Part shown: in pieces, positions 4,364 through 5,713 of the stretch
Layout: each line of letters opens with the position of its first letter
Numbering within the stretch: position 1 is the first letter of the stretch
DNA from: Limiplasma merdipullorum
GTDB lineage: Bacteria; Bacillota; Clostridia; Christensenellales; Aristaeellaceae
DNA length: 5,713 bases
Assembly: GCA_018711955.1 (NCBI GenBank)
Contig: DVHQ01000195.1
Location: 1 to 5,713, forward strand
Direction: 5' to 3'
Notes under the pieces: model-generated
Database searches by the model: none
What the model was told of the DNA's origin: nothing
The model's input: the letters and a program-made list of their open reading frames with translations, nothing else
Position numbers and translations under genes: made by a program

Positions 4364-5713
4364 ATGAACCGCCTGACCATCGTGACCCTCGGAACCGGCG
4401 GAGAGGCTTTTCTGACCCGCGGCGTGGAGCGCGCGCTTCATGAGCAGCCGCGCGTGGTGCTGCGCACGGCGCGCCACCCCATGGCGGATTTTCTCAAGGA
4501 AGAGGGCATCGCCTTTGAGACGCTGGATGCGCTCTACGACGAATGCGAGGACTTCGATACCTTCAACCGCGCGGCGGCCGTCAAGGTGCTCAGCCTTTTG
4601 AATGAAAGCCCCGTGTGCTATGCGGTCAGCGACGCGGCCTTCGACGAGACCGTGGCCCAGATTCAGCGGCTCAAGCCCAGGGAGGCGGATGTGCGGGTCC
4701 TACCCGGCGTGAGCCATGCGGACCGCTGCCTGGCCCTGGTTGCGAATGCGCCGGCAGGCGTCAGGCTGTACGCGGCGGAGTCCTTTTTGCAAACCCGCGT
4801 TTCCCCGGAGGAACCCCTGCTGGTAACAGAGCTGCACAGCCGCGAATGCGCAGGCAGCGTAAAGCTTCGGCTGATGGACCTTTTGCCCGAGGACCTGCCC
4901 GTATCCTTCTTCACCGGCGACGAAACCACGGGCGAACTGGCCTTGCATTCCGTGCCGCTCTACGAGCTGGACCGCCAGAGCGTCTATGACCACCTGACCG
5001 CGGCGTATGTGCCCGCCGTGCCCATGGAGCGGCGCACCCGCTACGACATGGACGACCTGGTGCATGTGATGGAGCGCCTGCGCGCGCCCGACGGCTGTCC
5101 CTGGGACCGTGAGCAGACCCATGAGAGCCTGCTGCCGAGCCTGCTGGAGGAGAGCTACGAATACATTCAGGCCGTGCGCGACGGCGACATCGACCATATG
5201 TACGATGAACTGGGCGACGTGCTTTTGCAGGTCGTATTCCACGCCGAGGTGGCGCGCCAGCATGGCGATTTCGACCTTCACGACGTCACCACCGCCATCT
5301 GCCACAAGATGATCGAGCGGCACACCCACATCTTCGGCACGGAAAAGGCCGACACCGCCGGGCAGGTGCTGGATAACTGGGAGGCCCTCAAGCGCCGCCA
5401 GCGCGGCATCACCACGCACGCGCAGGCCATGGAGGACGTATCCACCGGTCTGTCGCCCCTGCTTCGCGCCAGCAAGGTGCAAAACAAGGCGCACAAGGTG
5501 GGCTTTGACTTTGCGGGTGCGTCGGAGGCGCTCAGCAAGGTCTATGAAGAGGCGGACGAAGTGGCCCAGAACCTGCACGACGGCGCGGACCCGGAAATGG
5601 AGCTGGGCGATCTGCTGTTTTCCGTGGTGAACGTTTGCCGCCTGGCTGGCAAGAACCCCGATATTGCCCTTTTTGCTTCCACAAATAAGTTTATTTCCCG
5701 CTTCCGTGCCATG
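4364..5713 (+). CDS. mazG: YabN-type protein: methylase-like domain plus two MazG pyrophosphohydrolase domains (3' partial)
   Basis: The frame is open from ATG 4364 to the window edge, giving 450 residues; by comparison with B. subtilis YabN (about 490) some 40 are missing. Residues 1 to ~215 resemble a tetrapyrrole (corrin/porphyrin) methylase fold, starting LTIVTLGTGG. A MazG domain follows with GCPWD (244-248), EESYE (262-266) and DELGD (281-285), whose acidic residues bind Mg2+. A second, more divergent MazG domain has EEADE (395-399) and ELGD (413-416). MazG enzymes split nucleoside triphosphates to monophosphate and pyrophosphate, often as house-cleaning of abnormal nucleotides. In the methylase-like part the loop usually reading VPG(D/H)P is YAVSDAAF (86-93), so methyl transfer is doubtful. 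GGAGG at 4351-4355, inside the end of the upstream gene, lies 8 bases before the start, and the gap between genes is 3 bases. This indicates one operon with the flippase. Confidence 0.92.
   Translation, partial: MNRLTIVTLGTGGEAFLTRGVERALHEQPRVVLRTARHPMADFLKEEGIAFETLDALYDECEDFDTFNRAAAVKVLSLLNESPVCYAVSDAAFDETVAQIQRLKPREADVRVLPGVSHADRCLALVANAPAGVRLYAAESFLQTRVSPEEPLLVTELHSRECAGSVKLRLMDLLPEDLPVSFFTGDETTGELALHSVPLYELDRQSVYDHLTAAYVPAVPMERRTRYDMDDLVHVMERLRAPDGCPWDREQTHESLLPSLLEESYEYIQAVRDGDIDHMYDELGDVLLQVVFHAEVARQHGDFDLHDVTTAICHKMIERHTHIFGTEKADTAGQVLDNWEALKRRQRGITTHAQAMEDVSTGLSPLLRASKVQNKAHKVGFDFAGASEALSKVYEEADEVAQNLHDGADPEMELGDLLFSVVNVCRLAGKNPDIALFASTNKFISRFRAM

Noticed and set aside
2663..4477. 600-residue open frame on the minus strand opposite the flippase
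   Set aside because: It is rich in Gly, His, Gln and Ala without domains, and is a shadow of a clear membrane protein on the plus strand.
4615..4989. Plus-strand open frame inside the mazG gene
   Set aside because: It is an out-of-frame shadow; the mazG frame around it is continuous from 4364 to the window edge and shows conserved motifs.
1..5713. tRNA, rRNA, CRISPR array or insertion-sequence ends
   Set aside because: No cloverleaf-like sequence, regularly spaced repeats or terminal inverted repeats were seen by eye on either strand.

Overview
The window reads as chromosomal DNA from a GC-rich, endospore-forming Firmicute (clostridial lineage), carrying one end of an integrated element. 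Two things suggest this. The right part follows the sporulation-linked gene order known from Bacillus subtilis, spoVT - yabM - yabN(mazG). The recombinase at the left is a clostridial-type large serine recombinase. No genus can be named from the sequence alone.

Layout: positions 1 to about 2166 look like the right end of a mobile element. It holds the tail of a small unidentified gene (2-223), a 239-base gap with a good vegetative-type promoter (280-308) and an overlapping palindrome (308-342), and a large serine recombinase gene starting at 463. At about 2167 the reading frame runs, without a stop, into codons that match SpoVT from roughly its residue 31 to its end. The first ~30 residues of SpoVT, which carry much of its AbrB-type DNA-binding domain, are not present. 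The simplest reading is that the element sits inside spoVT and that an attachment-site junction lies at about 2155-2185. As a result the recombinase and the SpoVT sensor (GAF-like) domain form one 722-residue open frame. The 5' part of spoVT and the other element end should lie beyond position 1, next to mfd if the usual order holds.

From 2632 onward the window is ordinary backbone. A short intergenic region has a strong hairpin (2683-2728) that encloses a second promoter (2681-2709). A 14-helix MOP-superfamily flippase of the SpoVB/YabM type follows (2768-4360, TTG start). Three bases later comes a YabN-type protein (4364 to beyond the window end) with a methylase-like N-terminus and two MazG domains.

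How it fits together: while the element is in place the cell cannot make normal SpoVT from this locus, and precise excision by the recombinase would be expected to restore it. The flippase and mazG genes have their own promoter downstream of the junction, so the insertion need not silence them. The main discovery candidate is this spoVT-interrupting element and its recombinase-SpoVT fusion. It resembles in principle the skin element of sigK, but it is in a gene whose B. subtilis version acts in the forespore.
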